A DNA stretch of 64,000 nt from NCBI GenBank assembly GCA_003451675.1, contig DMCY01000068.1:1-64000 (forward strand). The letters are read 5' to 3'. The notes below the pieces were generated by a model. The model was not told the origin of the DNA. It saw only the letters and a program-made list of their open reading frames with translations, and did no database searches. Shown one piece after another: positions 36,449-45,359 of the stretch. The DNA comes from Candidatus Atribacteria bacterium. GTDB taxonomy: Bacteria; Atribacterota; JS1; SB-45; 34-128. A program made the position numbers and the translations under genes. Numbering within the stretch: position 1 is the first letter of the stretch; the number at the start of each line of letters is the position of its first letter.

Positions 36449-36877
36449 CTAATAAAAAAGCAGCAAAGTTAAACGAACTATAATGGAAACGATTGCCAGA
36501 GAATAAAGGGTGGGGAAGATGCCCTGTCTTCTCATTTCGTTGGCTATCAAACCCGGAATTATATAACCTATGCTCCGGAGCTCGATACCGGAAATAGGGA
36601 TTGTAATTATAATCTCTTCGATTAACCATTTTAATAGGAAACCGATAAGTATCATAGCTAAAAATCTACGCCGCCCGTATAGAATGATATAATTAGAAAG
36701 TATTTTTACTAAAAAATAAGTTAAAAAAGCTGCCAGTAAAGTTACTAATATTCTGATTGGCTGATCTAGGAATAAGGCGATATAACCGGGAACCACTATC
36801 CCCCCGGGGGAGAGTCCTACTATTTCATAGAAGGCAAAACTTACCACTATCCCTATTCCAATAGCTTGATATATCAT
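36449..36877 (-). CDS. pgsC: Poly-gamma-glutamate synthesis protein PgsC/CapC
   Basis: PgsC is the membrane partner of the PgsB ligase in poly-gamma-glutamate (PGA) synthesis. The 142-residue protein is nearly all hydrophobic, with four to five helices, and shows the typical FAFYEIVGLSPGGIVVPGYIAL at the N-terminus and a RSIGYIIPGLIANEMRRQG segment near residue 100. Length matches Bacillus PgsC (149). Its start overlaps the pgsB stop by four bases, so the two are coupled. Unlike Bacillus, no pgsA/capA follows. Confidence 0.92.
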   Translation of the reverse strand: MIYQAIGIGIVVSFAFYEIVGLSPGGIVVPGYIALFLDQPIRILVTLLAAFLTYFLVKILSNYIILYGRRRFLAMILIGFLLKWLIEEIIITIPISGIELRSIGYIIPGLIANEMRRQGIFPTLYSLAIVSIIVRLTLLLFY

Positions 36878-38049
36878 TTAATTTCTCCAAACTTGTTAAA
36901 ATATTCTATAAGATTTTGACCTATTCCTTTAGTGTTTCCAAAACCGACTAATAGCACTTTATTATTGGTAAGCTGTATAGCCACCTCTATTACCTCTTCT
37001 GCATCGGTTAATCTTCCCAAATTTATTATCTTATCCGTAGAGACCTTTAATTTTAAAAGAGCTCTTTCAGTTAATTTACTCAAAGCCCCTACCAAAATTA
37101 TTTTAGAAAGCATAATGTCTGTTGCTAATATGCGGGAAAATTCGATAGAGCGGAGGACCCGGTCTTCCCGGCTATTAATTATTCCTATTACTGGTAAATT
37201 ATTTAAATCAAATATTTTCTTTATATTTTCCCAGATTAATAAAGTAGAGTGTCGGTCGTTGGCTGCAAAGGCATTGATAAAAAATATAATTTTGCCTTCT
37301 TTGATTAATTTATACACCTTTAAAGCTCCGGGGTCCGGCCTTGCTTTTAACATCCCTCTCAAAGCTACCCCTTCTTTTACCCCCAGGAGTTTATTGACCC
37401 GGAGAGCGATGGAAACATTCTCTTTAAAATTCATATAATCAAATTTATCAATTATTTTATCGGATACATCATCCGGGTCAGCCCAAATAATTTTAGTCTT
37501 TAGTTTATCGACCTGCTCTTTAAAGAGAGAGAAGTAATCTTTTTCTGCGGTCACCAGCACCCCCTTCTGTGGAATAGTAAGTTTTAACGATTCAGCCATA
37601 CTATTAAGCCCCGGTCCAACATCTTCCAAGTGGTCTTCACGCACATTAGTTATTACACCGATGGTTGATTTCACCATCTTGTGTTCGGAAACCCATTGTA
37701 GCTCCGGGCTAATGGCCATACATTCCAGCACCAAAACGTTAACCTTTCTTTTAGCTGCTTCTTTAAAAATCTTTAGTTGTTCTATAATATTGGGACTACC
37801 TCTTCGTTTGAGAGGGGTTTCCATCCCATCTTCAAAGATTAATTGAGGCAAAGTGCCGGTGGTTTTGGCGAGCACTTTAAAACCGGCCTCTCTCAGACCG
37901 GCTGCTATTAAGCGGGTAGTTGTTGACTTACCCCTTGTCCCGTTAATATGTATACGAATAGGAATACTATTCACTCTTTTTTGGTGATGAATTTGCTCGG
38001 TAATTCCCCAGATTAGAAATATTGCACTGAATACAAAAATAATAAACAT
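36874..38049 (-). CDS. pgsB: Poly-gamma-glutamate synthase PgsB/CapB
   Basis: PgsB is the ATP-dependent amide ligase that polymerises glutamate through gamma-carboxyl groups. The 391-residue protein, close to Bacillus PgsB (393), starts with one membrane helix (FIIFVFSAIFLIWGI), then the P-loop INGTRGKSTTTRLIAAG near residue 36, CMAISPELQWVSEH, VITNVREDHLEDVGP near 152 and NAFAANDRHST near 262. It is a Mur-ligase relative. pgsB-pgsC run divergently from pgsW. Product localisation is presumably extracellular. Confidence 0.94.
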   Translation of the reverse strand: MFIIFVFSAIFLIWGITEQIHHQKRVNSIPIRIHINGTRGKSTTTRLIAAGLREAGFKVLAKTTGTLPQLIFEDGMETPLKRRGSPNIIEQLKIFKEAAKRKVNVLVLECMAISPELQWVSEHKMVKSTIGVITNVREDHLEDVGPGLNSMAESLKLTIPQKGVLVTAEKDYFSLFKEQVDKLKTKIIWADPDDVSDKIIDKFDYMNFKENVSIALRVNKLLGVKEGVALRGMLKARPDPGALKVYKLIKEGKIIFFINAFAANDRHSTLLIWENIKKIFDLNNLPVIGIINSREDRVLRSIEFSRILATDIMLSKIILVGALSKLTERALLKLKVSTDKIINLGRLTDAEEVIEVAIQLTNNKVLLVGFGNTKGIGQNLIEYFNKFGEIK

Positions 38050-38262
38050 ACTATCCCTTCTTTTTCAAGTAAATTCTATCATTTAGTTTTAATATTTTCA
38101 AAATAATAATCTATCACCATGATAAATTTGCAAAAAATTGCCCCGAAAGAGTTAACGCAGGCAAAACTTATTATAATTTTGACAAAAGATAATATTTGCT
38201 TAGAATAAATATAGCAGTTTTCATTAAAGTATTTATTTTTTATAATCGAAGGAAGAATATTA

Positions 38263-39348
38263 ATGAATAGTTGGATAAAGGGAAAGTTACCACTAATTTA
38301 CCTTTTTTGGGCGTTAATTATCTTATTTGCGGGGTTGCTAATAATAGAGCAAACTAAATCTACAACAGGAACTCCTTATTATACTGAGCAAATTCAAGCT
38401 GCACAGCTTATGAAAAACTCTTTGGAAACAATTAAAGAAGAACGATTAAAAAGAGATATACCGTTAGATATAGGATTAGATCCTAACCAAACTGGCATTA
38501 TCGGCAAAGAATATACCCAGCTTACTACTACTTTGGGGAACCTCGAGGCTAAAAGAACCAGCACCAATCCTGCTTTTGCTGCTCTATTGGTTAAATATTT
38601 TAAAGAAGCAAATTTAAAAAAAGGGGATGTAATTTCCATTGGCGCCAGTGGTTCTTTCCCGGCATTAATTGTGGCTGCTCTTTCTGCGGCCAGAGTGTTG
38701 GAATTAGAACCACTAATCATCTATTCTGTCGGTTCATCAGAATATGGAGCTAATCTGCCTGAATTTACTTTTGTGGAGATGTTAGATAGTTTAAATAAAA
38801 AAAATATCCTACCCTATAAATTATTAGCCATTTCTATGGGGGGCTACTTGGACCAGGCCGAGGGAATGTTTTATCCTGATTCTCGCGAAATTATTGAGAA
38901 AATAGTTCAAAATTCGGGTACTTTTGTTATAGAGGCAGATAGCATAGAAGAAAATATTCTGCAAAGAATGCAGCTTTACAAAAAAAGTGTCAGAGGGCAG
39001 CCCATTAAAGCCTTTGTAAATATCGGTGGCGCTACACCAAATTACGGTAATACCAATGCTTCAATAACTTATCCTAATGGATTAGTTGTTGATGGTCCAA
39101 AAATCCCCGATCATCCTGAACGAGGATTAATATTTGAATATCAAAATTTGGGAATCCCTATTATACATCTGCTAAACATCAGAGACTTAGCCCTAAAAAA
39201 TGGTTTACCGATTGACCCTATGCCATTGCCTCAAATAGGAGAAGGGGGAGTATATCGTCAAATTGTGTATAGCAAACTCATGATTATTCTGGTAATTGGA
39301 GTAGAATTTTTATACTTGTTTGGGGCTTTAAAAATAAGACATAGATAA
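38263..39348 (+). CDS. pgsW: Poly-gamma-glutamate system protein PgsW
   Basis: PgsW is a protein of unknown biochemical role that accompanies pgsB-pgsC in many non-Bacillus PGA loci. The 361-residue protein has an N-terminal membrane helix (about residues 9-28), an extracytoplasmic-looking domain with GDVISIGASGSFPALIVAAL, and KAFVNIGGATPNYGNT near 245. A C-terminal helix (LMIILVIGVEFLYLFGAL) is followed by a short basic tail. It is transcribed away from pgsB after a 213-base shared upstream region. The name rests on recognition of the family. Confidence 0.88.
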   Translation: MNSWIKGKLPLIYLFWALIILFAGLLIIEQTKSTTGTPYYTEQIQAAQLMKNSLETIKEERLKRDIPLDIGLDPNQTGIIGKEYTQLTTTLGNLEAKRTSTNPAFAALLVKYFKEANLKKGDVISIGASGSFPALIVAALSAARVLELEPLIIYSVGSSEYGANLPEFTFVEMLDSLNKKNILPYKLLAISMGGYLDQAEGMFYPDSREIIEKIVQNSGTFVIEADSIEENILQRMQLYKKSVRGQPIKAFVNIGGATPNYGNTNASITYPNGLVVDGPKIPDHPERGLIFEYQNLGIPIIHLLNIRDLALKNGLPIDPMPLPQIGEGGVYRQIVYSKLMIILVIGVEFLYLFGALKIRHR

Positions 39349-39351
39349 AAG

Positions 39352-39498
39352 TTATTTTTTCTCCCAGGAAGCTATTTCTTTGAGGCGTTCTATTATGGGT
39401 AGATGCTGGGTGCAAAGCTCTTCACATTTTCCGCACTCGATACATTCATTTGCTCTTGCCCCATGGCTTTCTGTTATGCCCCACAAATAACTTTTCTT
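39352..39498 (-). pseudogene. C-terminal fragment of a 4Fe-4S aldo/keto reductase
   Basis: Forty-eight codons up to a stop at 39352 read YLWGITESHGARANECIECG (first part) and KCEELCTQHLPIIERLKEIA. This matches the C-terminal ferredoxin-like end of iron-sulfur aldo/keto reductases (COG1453 type). The frame has a stop just upstream, so only the tail remains. It ends three bases from pgsW, convergently, and its truncation point coincides with the left border of the duplicated trx-marR block. It looks like a gene cut off when the block inserted. Confidence 0.75.
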
Positions 39499-39542
39499 TT
39501 ATTATTGGTTTTTATCACTCCCTTAACCGGATTAAGCTAAAG

Positions 39543-39878
39543 CTAAAGAATAGCATCAAGTTTCTGTTGTATTATTGGCTTTGGTGTGACGCCTACGATA
39601 CGATCGACCTCTTGGCCATCTTTAAAAAATAAAAGGGTAGGTATCCCTTGAATTCCGTAGCGAGCTGCAATATTCTGATTTTCATCGGTATTTAACTTAC
39701 AAACCTTCAATTTACCCTGGTTCTCATTACTTAATTCTTCGACAATTGGGGATATCATTCGGCAAGACATACACCAGGGAGCCCAAAGGTCTACCAATAC
39801 AGGGATGGAAGATTCTAAAACTTCCTGTTGAAAGTTATTTCCATTTAATTCTACTTCTAATGATTTGCTATTTTCCAT
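39543..39878 (-). CDS. trx: Thioredoxin, copy B (WCMSC active site)
   Basis: This 111-residue thioredoxin is the same length as copy A and about 75 percent identical by eye. The active site is WAPWCMSCRM rather than the more usual WC[GPM]PC, replacing the proline between the redox cysteines by serine. In thioredoxins that position strongly affects redox potential. The rest (IQGIPTLLFFKDGQEVDRIVG) is normal, including the cis-proline. It follows marR copy B by 42 bases. No hsp20 follows; instead there is the reductase remnant. Confidence 0.93.
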   Translation of the reverse strand: MENSKSLEVELNGNNFQQEVLESSIPVLVDLWAPWCMSCRMISPIVEELSNENQGKLKVCKLNTDENQNIAARYGIQGIPTLLFFKDGQEVDRIVGVTPKPIIQQKLDAIL

Positions 39879-39920
39879 CGATTCTTTCCTCCTTTCTTAT
39901 TTAAATTTACGTTATTGTTA

Positions 39921-40340
39921 TTATTGTTGGTTAAAAACTTTAGCAATTAATTCCAGTCCTTCTTTTATTAATTTTACTTCTCTTGCAGAGAGGTTTTTTC
40001 TAAGTCTATATTCACAATTATTTCTTTCCTGTTCGATCTGTTTTTTAATTTCAGCTCCTTTGGAGGAAAGAGATAGAATAGAAGATCTCCTGTCTTCGGG
40101 ATTCTCTGTTCTTAATAAATATCCTTTTTTGACTAAGCTATCTATTATTCTACTTCCCCTGGAAACAGACAAACCCATTTTTTCAGATAAAACATTACAG
40201 GTTATTCTTTCTGTTGTCTCAATTTCCAGAACCGCTTTGTATTCTGCCAAAGAAACATTGCATAGGGTTCGAATTTGCTTTTCGTCTTCCATGCAGCCTT
40301 TCTTCAATTCAATTATCAGGTCTACTAAATTCTTTTCCAT
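39921..40340 (-). CDS. MarR-family transcriptional regulator, copy B
   Basis: This 139-residue MarR regulator is paralogous to copy A. The recognition region (NVLSEKMGLSVSRGSRIIDS) is the same protein sequence as in copy A, and its DNA is nearly identical across about 75 bases (40131-40205 against 34387-34461), far more than the rest of the gene. The start at 40340 is chosen as for copy A. It forms an operon with thioredoxin copy B. The identical reading head implies the two repressors bind each other's operators. Confidence 0.9.
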   Translation of the reverse strand: MEKNLVDLIIELKKGCMEDEKQIRTLCNVSLAEYKAVLEIETTERITCNVLSEKMGLSVSRGSRIIDSLVKKGYLLRTENPEDRRSSILSLSSKGAEIKKQIEQERNNCEYRLRKNLSAREVKLIKEGLELIAKVFNQQ

Positions 40341-40364
40341 CTTATGATCAACCTCTGTGCCGTT

Positions 40365-40413
40365 GGCAATATTTGCTATTAGCAAGTATAAAGGATAAAA
40401 AATTATTTGTCAA
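40365..40413 (-). promoter_or_regulatory. Promoter and operator of marR-trx copy B
   Basis: Minus-strand TTGACA (40413-40408) and TATACT (40390-40385) have a 17-base spacer. Overlapping palindromes TTGCTAATAGCAA (40385-40373) and AGCAAATATTGCC (40377-40365) repeat the half-site pattern of the copy A operon. Confidence 0.82.
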
Positions 40414-40695
40414 GCTTTTTTTAACAGCTTTTTTTAAAAAAAATTTAAATTTTTTTGAATATTTTCTGATTTTATCAAGAAATCAGATAAATAGTAATGG
40501 AAACATATATAAAAAGATGATATTATTAATGAAATCAGTATAATGCCGCAAAGAGAAATATAGATTAAATTTTATGGTATAAGCATTTACGCTGAAAAAA
40601 CAAAGTAAAGAACCGGAGGTGATGGCCAGGGAGAGAACTATTAAAATGTGTGTAAAGAAAAATTAATTTTTAAATTCGAAAGTGAGGTAATTTTA
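40414..40695. other. Spacer before ggt
   Basis: The spacer has AT-rich runs but no gene I can support. A possible 14-codon reading frame starts at ATG 40621 (after GGAGGTG) and ends just before the ggt ribosome binding site; it is too short and poorly spaced to call. No clear promoter for ggt was found. Confidence 0.4.
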
Positions 40696-42396
40696 ATGAG
40701 AAAGTTCACCAAGAAAGCTATTAGTTTTGTACTGATTTCTTTAATATTATTCTGTTTAGTATTTATAGCAGAAGGAGCAGACAGGCATACCCCCATTGAT
40801 ACAGTAGCAGAAAATGGTATGGTAGCCGCTGCCCATCCTTTAGCCGCTCAGGCAGGAGTGGAAATTCTTAAAAAAGGCGGTAATGCCATTGACGCGGCAG
40901 TGGCCACAGCATTTGCCTTAAACGCAGCAGAACCCAATGCCTCCGGTATTGGTGGTGGTGGATTTATGCTGATCCGTTTTGCTAAAACAGGGGAGGTTGT
41001 GGTTATAGATTATCGTGAACATGCTCCGGCAGCAGCCACCAAGGATATGTTTGCTTCTGAACAGGCTAAAAAAGAGTATTGGTCTAAGGTGGGAGGCAAG
41101 GCAGTTGCCGTGCCTGGAACCCTAATGGGGCTAACCACCGCTTTAGAAACATATGGGACTATGACCTTGGCTGAGGTAACAGCACCGGCAATTTCTATTA
41201 TGGAAAATGGATTTGAGGTAACCGAAACCTTAAGCGGCATGATTAAAAGCAACTTTGAAAAAATTGCTGCCTGCAGTGACCCGGAAAAAATTGCCTACTT
41301 TAGCGGTGGGCTTCCTTTGGAAACAGGCGATATTTTAGTTCAACCTGATTTAGCCAAGACCTACCGAGAGATTTTAGATAAAGGAATTGAGCACTTTTAT
41401 GGCGGCGAACTGGGACAGAAGGTTGTAGATGCAGTTCAAGCCCAGGGCGGCATAATGACCATTGATGATTTAAAAGCATATAAACCTTATATTCGTAAAC
41501 CGGTTGTAGGTAATTACCGGGGGTACGATATCTATTCTATGCCTCCTCCCAGCTCAGGAGGGACCCATTTAATCCAGATTCTTAATATAATGGAAAATTT
41601 TAATATTGCTAATATGAATTATCATGGGCCAACCCACGTTTCCATTATGGCAGAAGCGATGAAGATGGCCTTTGCTGATAGAGCAAAATATATGGGTGAC
41701 CCGGGGTTTGCCAAAGATATTCCTATCAAAGGGCTAACTTCCAAAGAGTACGCTAAATTTCTTGCAGACCAAATAAATATCAAACATCCAAAACAGGTAA
41801 TCCCTGCAGGCGAACCGGCAAAATTTGAACACGAGAGCACCAGTCATATATCTGTAGTTGATGCAGCTGGCAATGTTGTAGCCTTAACCCAGACCATTAA
41901 TTATTTCTTTGGTTCCGGTGTAATTGTTCCTGAGGTAGGGATTATTATGAACAATGAAATGGATGATTTCTCTTCTAATCCTGATTCTCCTAATGCCCCC
42001 GAACCGGGTAAGATTCCATTATCAAGCATGTCACCTTCTATTATAGAAAAAGACGGTAAACCTTTCATGATACTCGGCACACCCGGAGGAACCCGTATCT
42101 TTACAGCAATGGTACAAATTATTTCTAATGTGGTTGATTTTGGCATGAGTATGGATGAAGCCATTGAGGCTCCCCGAATGCATTGCTATACTTCAGGAGG
42201 GAAAGCCAAGTCAATTCGCATAGAAAGCCGTATTCCAGCTATTACCGCCAAGACTCTTCGAATTTTAGGTAACGAAGTAGACGTAAAAGGTGATTATGAT
42301 CTTTACTTTGGTGGAGCACAAGGCATTATGGTTATAGATGGCGTAATGTACGGCGGAGGAGACTCACGTCGTGATGGCGTAGCCATTGGCTATTAG
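40696..42396 (+). CDS. ggt: Gamma-glutamyltransferase (GGT/CapD-like)
   Basis: GGT enzymes hydrolyse or transfer gamma-glutamyl groups; CapD relatives cleave or anchor PGA. From ATG 40696 (after GTGAGG) the proenzyme is 566 residues with a signal peptide (KKAISFVLISLILFCLVFIAEG, in part). It has GGNAIDAAVATAFALN, ASGIGGGGFMLIRF and PPPSSGGTHLIQIL, and the self-cleavage nucleophile is the threonine in STSHISVVDAAGNVV (T382). It ends SRRDGVAIGY as expected. Location between PGA synthesis and a transporter suggests PGA trimming or gamma-glutamyl recycling outside the cell. Confidence 0.95.
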   Translation: MRKFTKKAISFVLISLILFCLVFIAEGADRHTPIDTVAENGMVAAAHPLAAQAGVEILKKGGNAIDAAVATAFALNAAEPNASGIGGGGFMLIRFAKTGEVVVIDYREHAPAAATKDMFASEQAKKEYWSKVGGKAVAVPGTLMGLTTALETYGTMTLAEVTAPAISIMENGFEVTETLSGMIKSNFEKIAACSDPEKIAYFSGGLPLETGDILVQPDLAKTYREILDKGIEHFYGGELGQKVVDAVQAQGGIMTIDDLKAYKPYIRKPVVGNYRGYDIYSMPPPSSGGTHLIQILNIMENFNIANMNYHGPTHVSIMAEAMKMAFADRAKYMGDPGFAKDIPIKGLTSKEYAKFLADQINIKHPKQVIPAGEPAKFEHESTSHISVVDAAGNVVALTQTINYFFGSGVIVPEVGIIMNNEMDDFSSNPDSPNAPEPGKIPLSSMSPSIIEKDGKPFMILGTPGGTRIFTAMVQIISNVVDFGMSMDEAIEAPRMHCYTSGGKAKSIRIESRIPAITAKTLRILGNEVDVKGDYDLYFGGAQGIMVIDGVMYGGGDSRRDGVAIGY

Positions 42397-42490
42397 GAAA
42401 TAGTAATTGCTAATAACAAACAAAAATATATAAATTTTTAAAATTTAAAAATTTATATTAAAAGTACTTTACAGTTTAATTAATGTGAAA

Positions 42491-42550
42491 ATGTCGTAAC
42501 CCTATCAAAGGCGTATCAAAATGCCCATTGACGGGGTTACGACATCTATC
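42491..42550. repeat. Long inverted repeat in the ggt-permease spacer
   Basis: ATGTCGTAACCC at about 42491 pairs with GGGTTACGACAT ending near 42547 (12 bp, about 31-base loop). The loop has ATCAAAGGCGTATCAAAATG. A long stem with such loop could be a terminator or the remains of a small mobile element. No similar copy was seen elsewhere in the window. Confidence 0.6.
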
Positions 42551-42682
42551 TTTTCAGGTGATACTTGTTTTTTGGGTAATTAAACCACCCTGTTTTTGGG
42601 TCATAAATATTTTAAAAAACTTATATTTTTTTAGATTTTATAAAAAAGGTAAATCAAGTTACTATGAAAGGAGAATGATTTA

Positions 42683-43960
42683 TTGGCCAGCATTGAATTA
42701 GTTTATTTTTTAGTAATGGTAGGAGTATTTGCTTTTTCTACCTTTAAGTTTAAATTACCAGTCGGAGTGTCAATGGTTTTAGCGGCAGTTTCAGGGACAT
42801 TAATATCCGGATTTGGCATTCCAATTCGCCATCTGGTAGAAGGTGGATTTAATTATATAAATACCATTTTAGTTATTGCTACTGCAATGATTTTTATGGA
42901 AGTAATTCAAAATAGTGGAATGATGGATACGGTTACCCGGTGGATAATTGAACGTTTTTATCGTTACCCTTCACTTTTATTGATCGGTCTTTCTTTTGTT
43001 GTAGTCTTTCCGGGAATGATTACCGGCTCATCTACCGCAGCAGTATTAACTTCTGGTGTGTTAGTAGCCCCAATTTTAATTTATATGGGTTTTCCCAAAG
43101 TGGTTGCAGCAGCATTAGTAGCCATGGCTGCAGTGTATGGAGAGGCAGCCCCCCCGATTAATATAAATGCTTTAATTATTGGAGGAGGCATTGACCTGCC
43201 TTATATCGGTTTTGGTTTGCCGCTTATTATAATTACTGTACCTTTAATCATTATAGTCAGTCTTTGGTTGGGAAGGAAATATTTAGCTAAATTTAATTAT
43301 GAAAAGATAAAAGATAATCTTCCTACTTCTTATATTAAAGAATATGGAATAAAACTATTTTTTCCTATTATATTTTTAATCATTTTGATGACCGGGGAAA
43401 AATTATTTCCTAAAATATTCCCCAGCTTGGGAATGCCGATTGATTTCTTGTTAGCCAGTTTTGTAGGTTTATTCTCTGGTAAAAAGTTTAATTTTTTTAA
43501 AATTTCTAAAAAAGCGATCCATAACGCTTTGCCAGTATTGGGTATCTTGGTGGGGGTTGGGATGTTTATTCAGGTTATGACCTTAACCGGGGTAAGAGGT
43601 TATCTGGTAATTAATTCTCTTAGTTTACCAAAAATACTTCTTTATTTAGGAATTTCGGTTAGCATGCCTCTTTTTGGAGCAGTATCAGCTTATGGCTCTG
43701 CATCAGTATTAGGGGTGCCTTTTGCTTTAGCGTTATTAGAGAAGAGTACAATTATTACTGTCGCAGCTCTTTCTCAATTAGCAGCCCTGGGCGACTTAAT
43801 GCCACCCACCGCTTTGGCAGGAATATTTGCGGCTCAAATAGTTGGAGAAAAAAATTATTTCAAAGTTTTAAAATATTGCATCTTACCTGCCATTGTAACT
43901 GCTGCTTGGTGTATATTTATAATCATAATTGCTAATAGCTTAGCAAAAATAATACTATAA
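42683..43960 (+). CDS. TRAP/DctM-like large permease subunit
   Basis: This 425-residue polytopic protein resembles the large membrane subunit of TRAP dicarboxylate transporters, with about twelve hydrophobic segments: FALVMVGVFAF-like start, GMITGSSTAAVLTSGVLVAP, VYGEAAPPININALIIGGG near residue 160 and GAVSAYGSASVLGVPFALALL. No DctQ small subunit or DctP binding protein is nearby. TTG 42683 after AAGGAG is the start. By location it could import glutamate or gamma-glutamyl peptides from PGA turnover; that is inference. Confidence 0.75.
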   Translation: MASIELVYFLVMVGVFAFSTFKFKLPVGVSMVLAAVSGTLISGFGIPIRHLVEGGFNYINTILVIATAMIFMEVIQNSGMMDTVTRWIIERFYRYPSLLLIGLSFVVVFPGMITGSSTAAVLTSGVLVAPILIYMGFPKVVAAALVAMAAVYGEAAPPININALIIGGGIDLPYIGFGLPLIIITVPLIIIVSLWLGRKYLAKFNYEKIKDNLPTSYIKEYGIKLFFPIIFLIILMTGEKLFPKIFPSLGMPIDFLLASFVGLFSGKKFNFFKISKKAIHNALPVLGILVGVGMFIQVMTLTGVRGYLVINSLSLPKILLYLGISVSMPLFGAVSAYGSASVLGVPFALALLEKSTIITVAALSQLAALGDLMPPTALAGIFAAQIVGEKNYFKVLKYCILPAIVTAAWCIFIIIIANSLAKIIL

Positions 43961-43970
43961 GGGGCAAGTG

Positions 43971-44117
43971 ATGTTAACTATAATTTATCGAATCATAATT
44001 GTTTGTTTAACTGTTTTAATTATCCTTGATATTTGGGATGAAATTGATTATTGGAAGCAGCTTACAGGAGTAATGGTAATCATTCCCTTTATATTAAGAA
44101 TATTAATGATTAAATAA
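43971..44117 (+). CDS. Small membrane protein (48 residues), CapE-like by position
   Basis: A frame of 49 codons starts at ATG 43971 after AAGGGG, ten bases past the permease stop. It encodes MLTIIYRIIIVCLTVLIILD (first part), a WDEIDYWKQLTG turn and a second hydrophobic stretch VMVIIPFILRILMI. It therefore has two membrane-spanning segments. Bacillus CapE/PgsE peptides are similarly tiny (47-55 residues) and needed for PGA synthesis. No sequence homology is claimed; the analogy rests on size, hydrophobicity and locus. It could also be a transporter accessory subunit. Confidence 0.65.
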   Translation: MLTIIYRIIIVCLTVLIILDIWDEIDYWKQLTGVMVIIPFILRILMIK

Positions 44118-44151
44118 GAATTTTGTAAAAAATCAGAAGAAGAGGTATAAG

Positions 44152-45276
44152 ATGAAAAAGAATCATATAACTGCACTTGTTTTTATATTTATAGCTTTTT
44201 TGATAATAATAATTTCCGGAAAATCCTTTATAGATAAATGGAAACCGGATACAATTGTTAAAGGTCCTGGCGTAACCAAAGTCGTAGCTTTGAGTGATTA
44301 TTTTCCTCAACTAAAAGGAAAGTACAGCGATAGCCCGGTCTATTTTTTAGAGGGGAAAGAACCTGGCGGAACTATTTTTATTTTAGGCGGGACTCATCCC
44401 AACGAACCTGCTTCAATGCTTACCGCAGTGCTGTGGATTGAAAATGCTACAGTCGAAAAAGGAAGAGTTATTGTTTTGCCTCAAGCAAATCTCAGCGGTT
44501 TTTCCCACAATGACCCTCAGGAAGGTTCTCCCCAGTATATTCATTTTACCACCCCTTCGGGTATAAGAGAATTTAGATACGGTTCCCGAGCCACCAATCC
44601 CATTCATCAATGGCCCGACCCGGATATTTACATTAATCAACATGATCAACCTCTTTCGGGTAGTGATAATCGAAATTTAAATCGAGGTTATCCCGGGAAC
44701 CCTAATGGCAGCTACACCGAGCAAATTTGTTATGGGATTATGGAGTTAATACGTAAGGAGAAATGTGATCTATCCTTCGATTTACATGAAGCATCCCCGG
44801 AATACCCGGTTATTAATGCGATTGTAGCCCCGGATAGGAGTTTAGATATTGCCAGCATGGCAGTGATGGACTTACAAATGGAAGAAATTGAAATGAATTT
44901 AGAGCTTTCCCCTCCTGATTTTCACGGTTTGTCCCACCGGGAGTGGGGAGATTATAGTGATACCATGCCCATCCTTATGGAAACTGCTAATGCTTCCCAG
45001 GGAAGACTAAGGGGCAGAACAGATGAAAATTTGGTTCTTACGGGGAAAGATAAAATGTATGTTCAGGCCGCTAAACTAGGCAGACTTTATGTCCCTTACG
45101 ATGAAAATGGTCATCCCATTGAAGAACGGATAGGTCGGCATGCATTTGCCATAGAAACTTTTATTAGTAATTTTAATATGCTTTTTCCGGATAAGACAGT
45201 GGAATTCAGCGGAATTCCTTCTTATCAGGATATATTAAAAAATGGATATGGTTATTACTTAAAAGAAGTAAAATAA
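44152..45276 (+). CDS. Zinc carboxypeptidase/AstE-like metallohydrolase
   Basis: This 374-residue protein belongs to the M14/AstE-AspA superfamily. After a membrane anchor (ITALVFIFIAFLIIIISG) the metal site is recognisable: GGTHPNEPASM near residue 84 (H..E) and SFDLHEASPEYP near 207. The LNRGYPGN motif and an ETANASQG glutamate near 295 complete the fold. It would hydrolyse an amide bond outside the membrane. PGA hydrolases such as PghP are also zinc enzymes of this type, so depolymerisation of PGA is a sensible hypothesis. Start ATG follows AGAGG. Confidence 0.75.
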   Translation: MKKNHITALVFIFIAFLIIIISGKSFIDKWKPDTIVKGPGVTKVVALSDYFPQLKGKYSDSPVYFLEGKEPGGTIFILGGTHPNEPASMLTAVLWIENATVEKGRVIVLPQANLSGFSHNDPQEGSPQYIHFTTPSGIREFRYGSRATNPIHQWPDPDIYINQHDQPLSGSDNRNLNRGYPGNPNGSYTEQICYGIMELIRKEKCDLSFDLHEASPEYPVINAIVAPDRSLDIASMAVMDLQMEEIEMNLELSPPDFHGLSHREWGDYSDTMPILMETANASQGRLRGRTDENLVLTGKDKMYVQAAKLGRLYVPYDENGHPIEERIGRHAFAIETFISNFNMLFPDKTVEFSGIPSYQDILKNGYGYYLKEVK

Positions 45277-45359
45277 ATTATTCAAGGCAACCAATTCGCT
45301 ATAATCGTTAAAAGGCGATAAAAATAATAATAGTTCTTAAGCATCTATCTGATAAGAAT

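Noticed and set aside
40621..40665. 14-codon frame before ggt (MARERTIKMCVKKN)
   Set aside because: Its GGAGGTG site abuts the ATG and the frame is too short to support.
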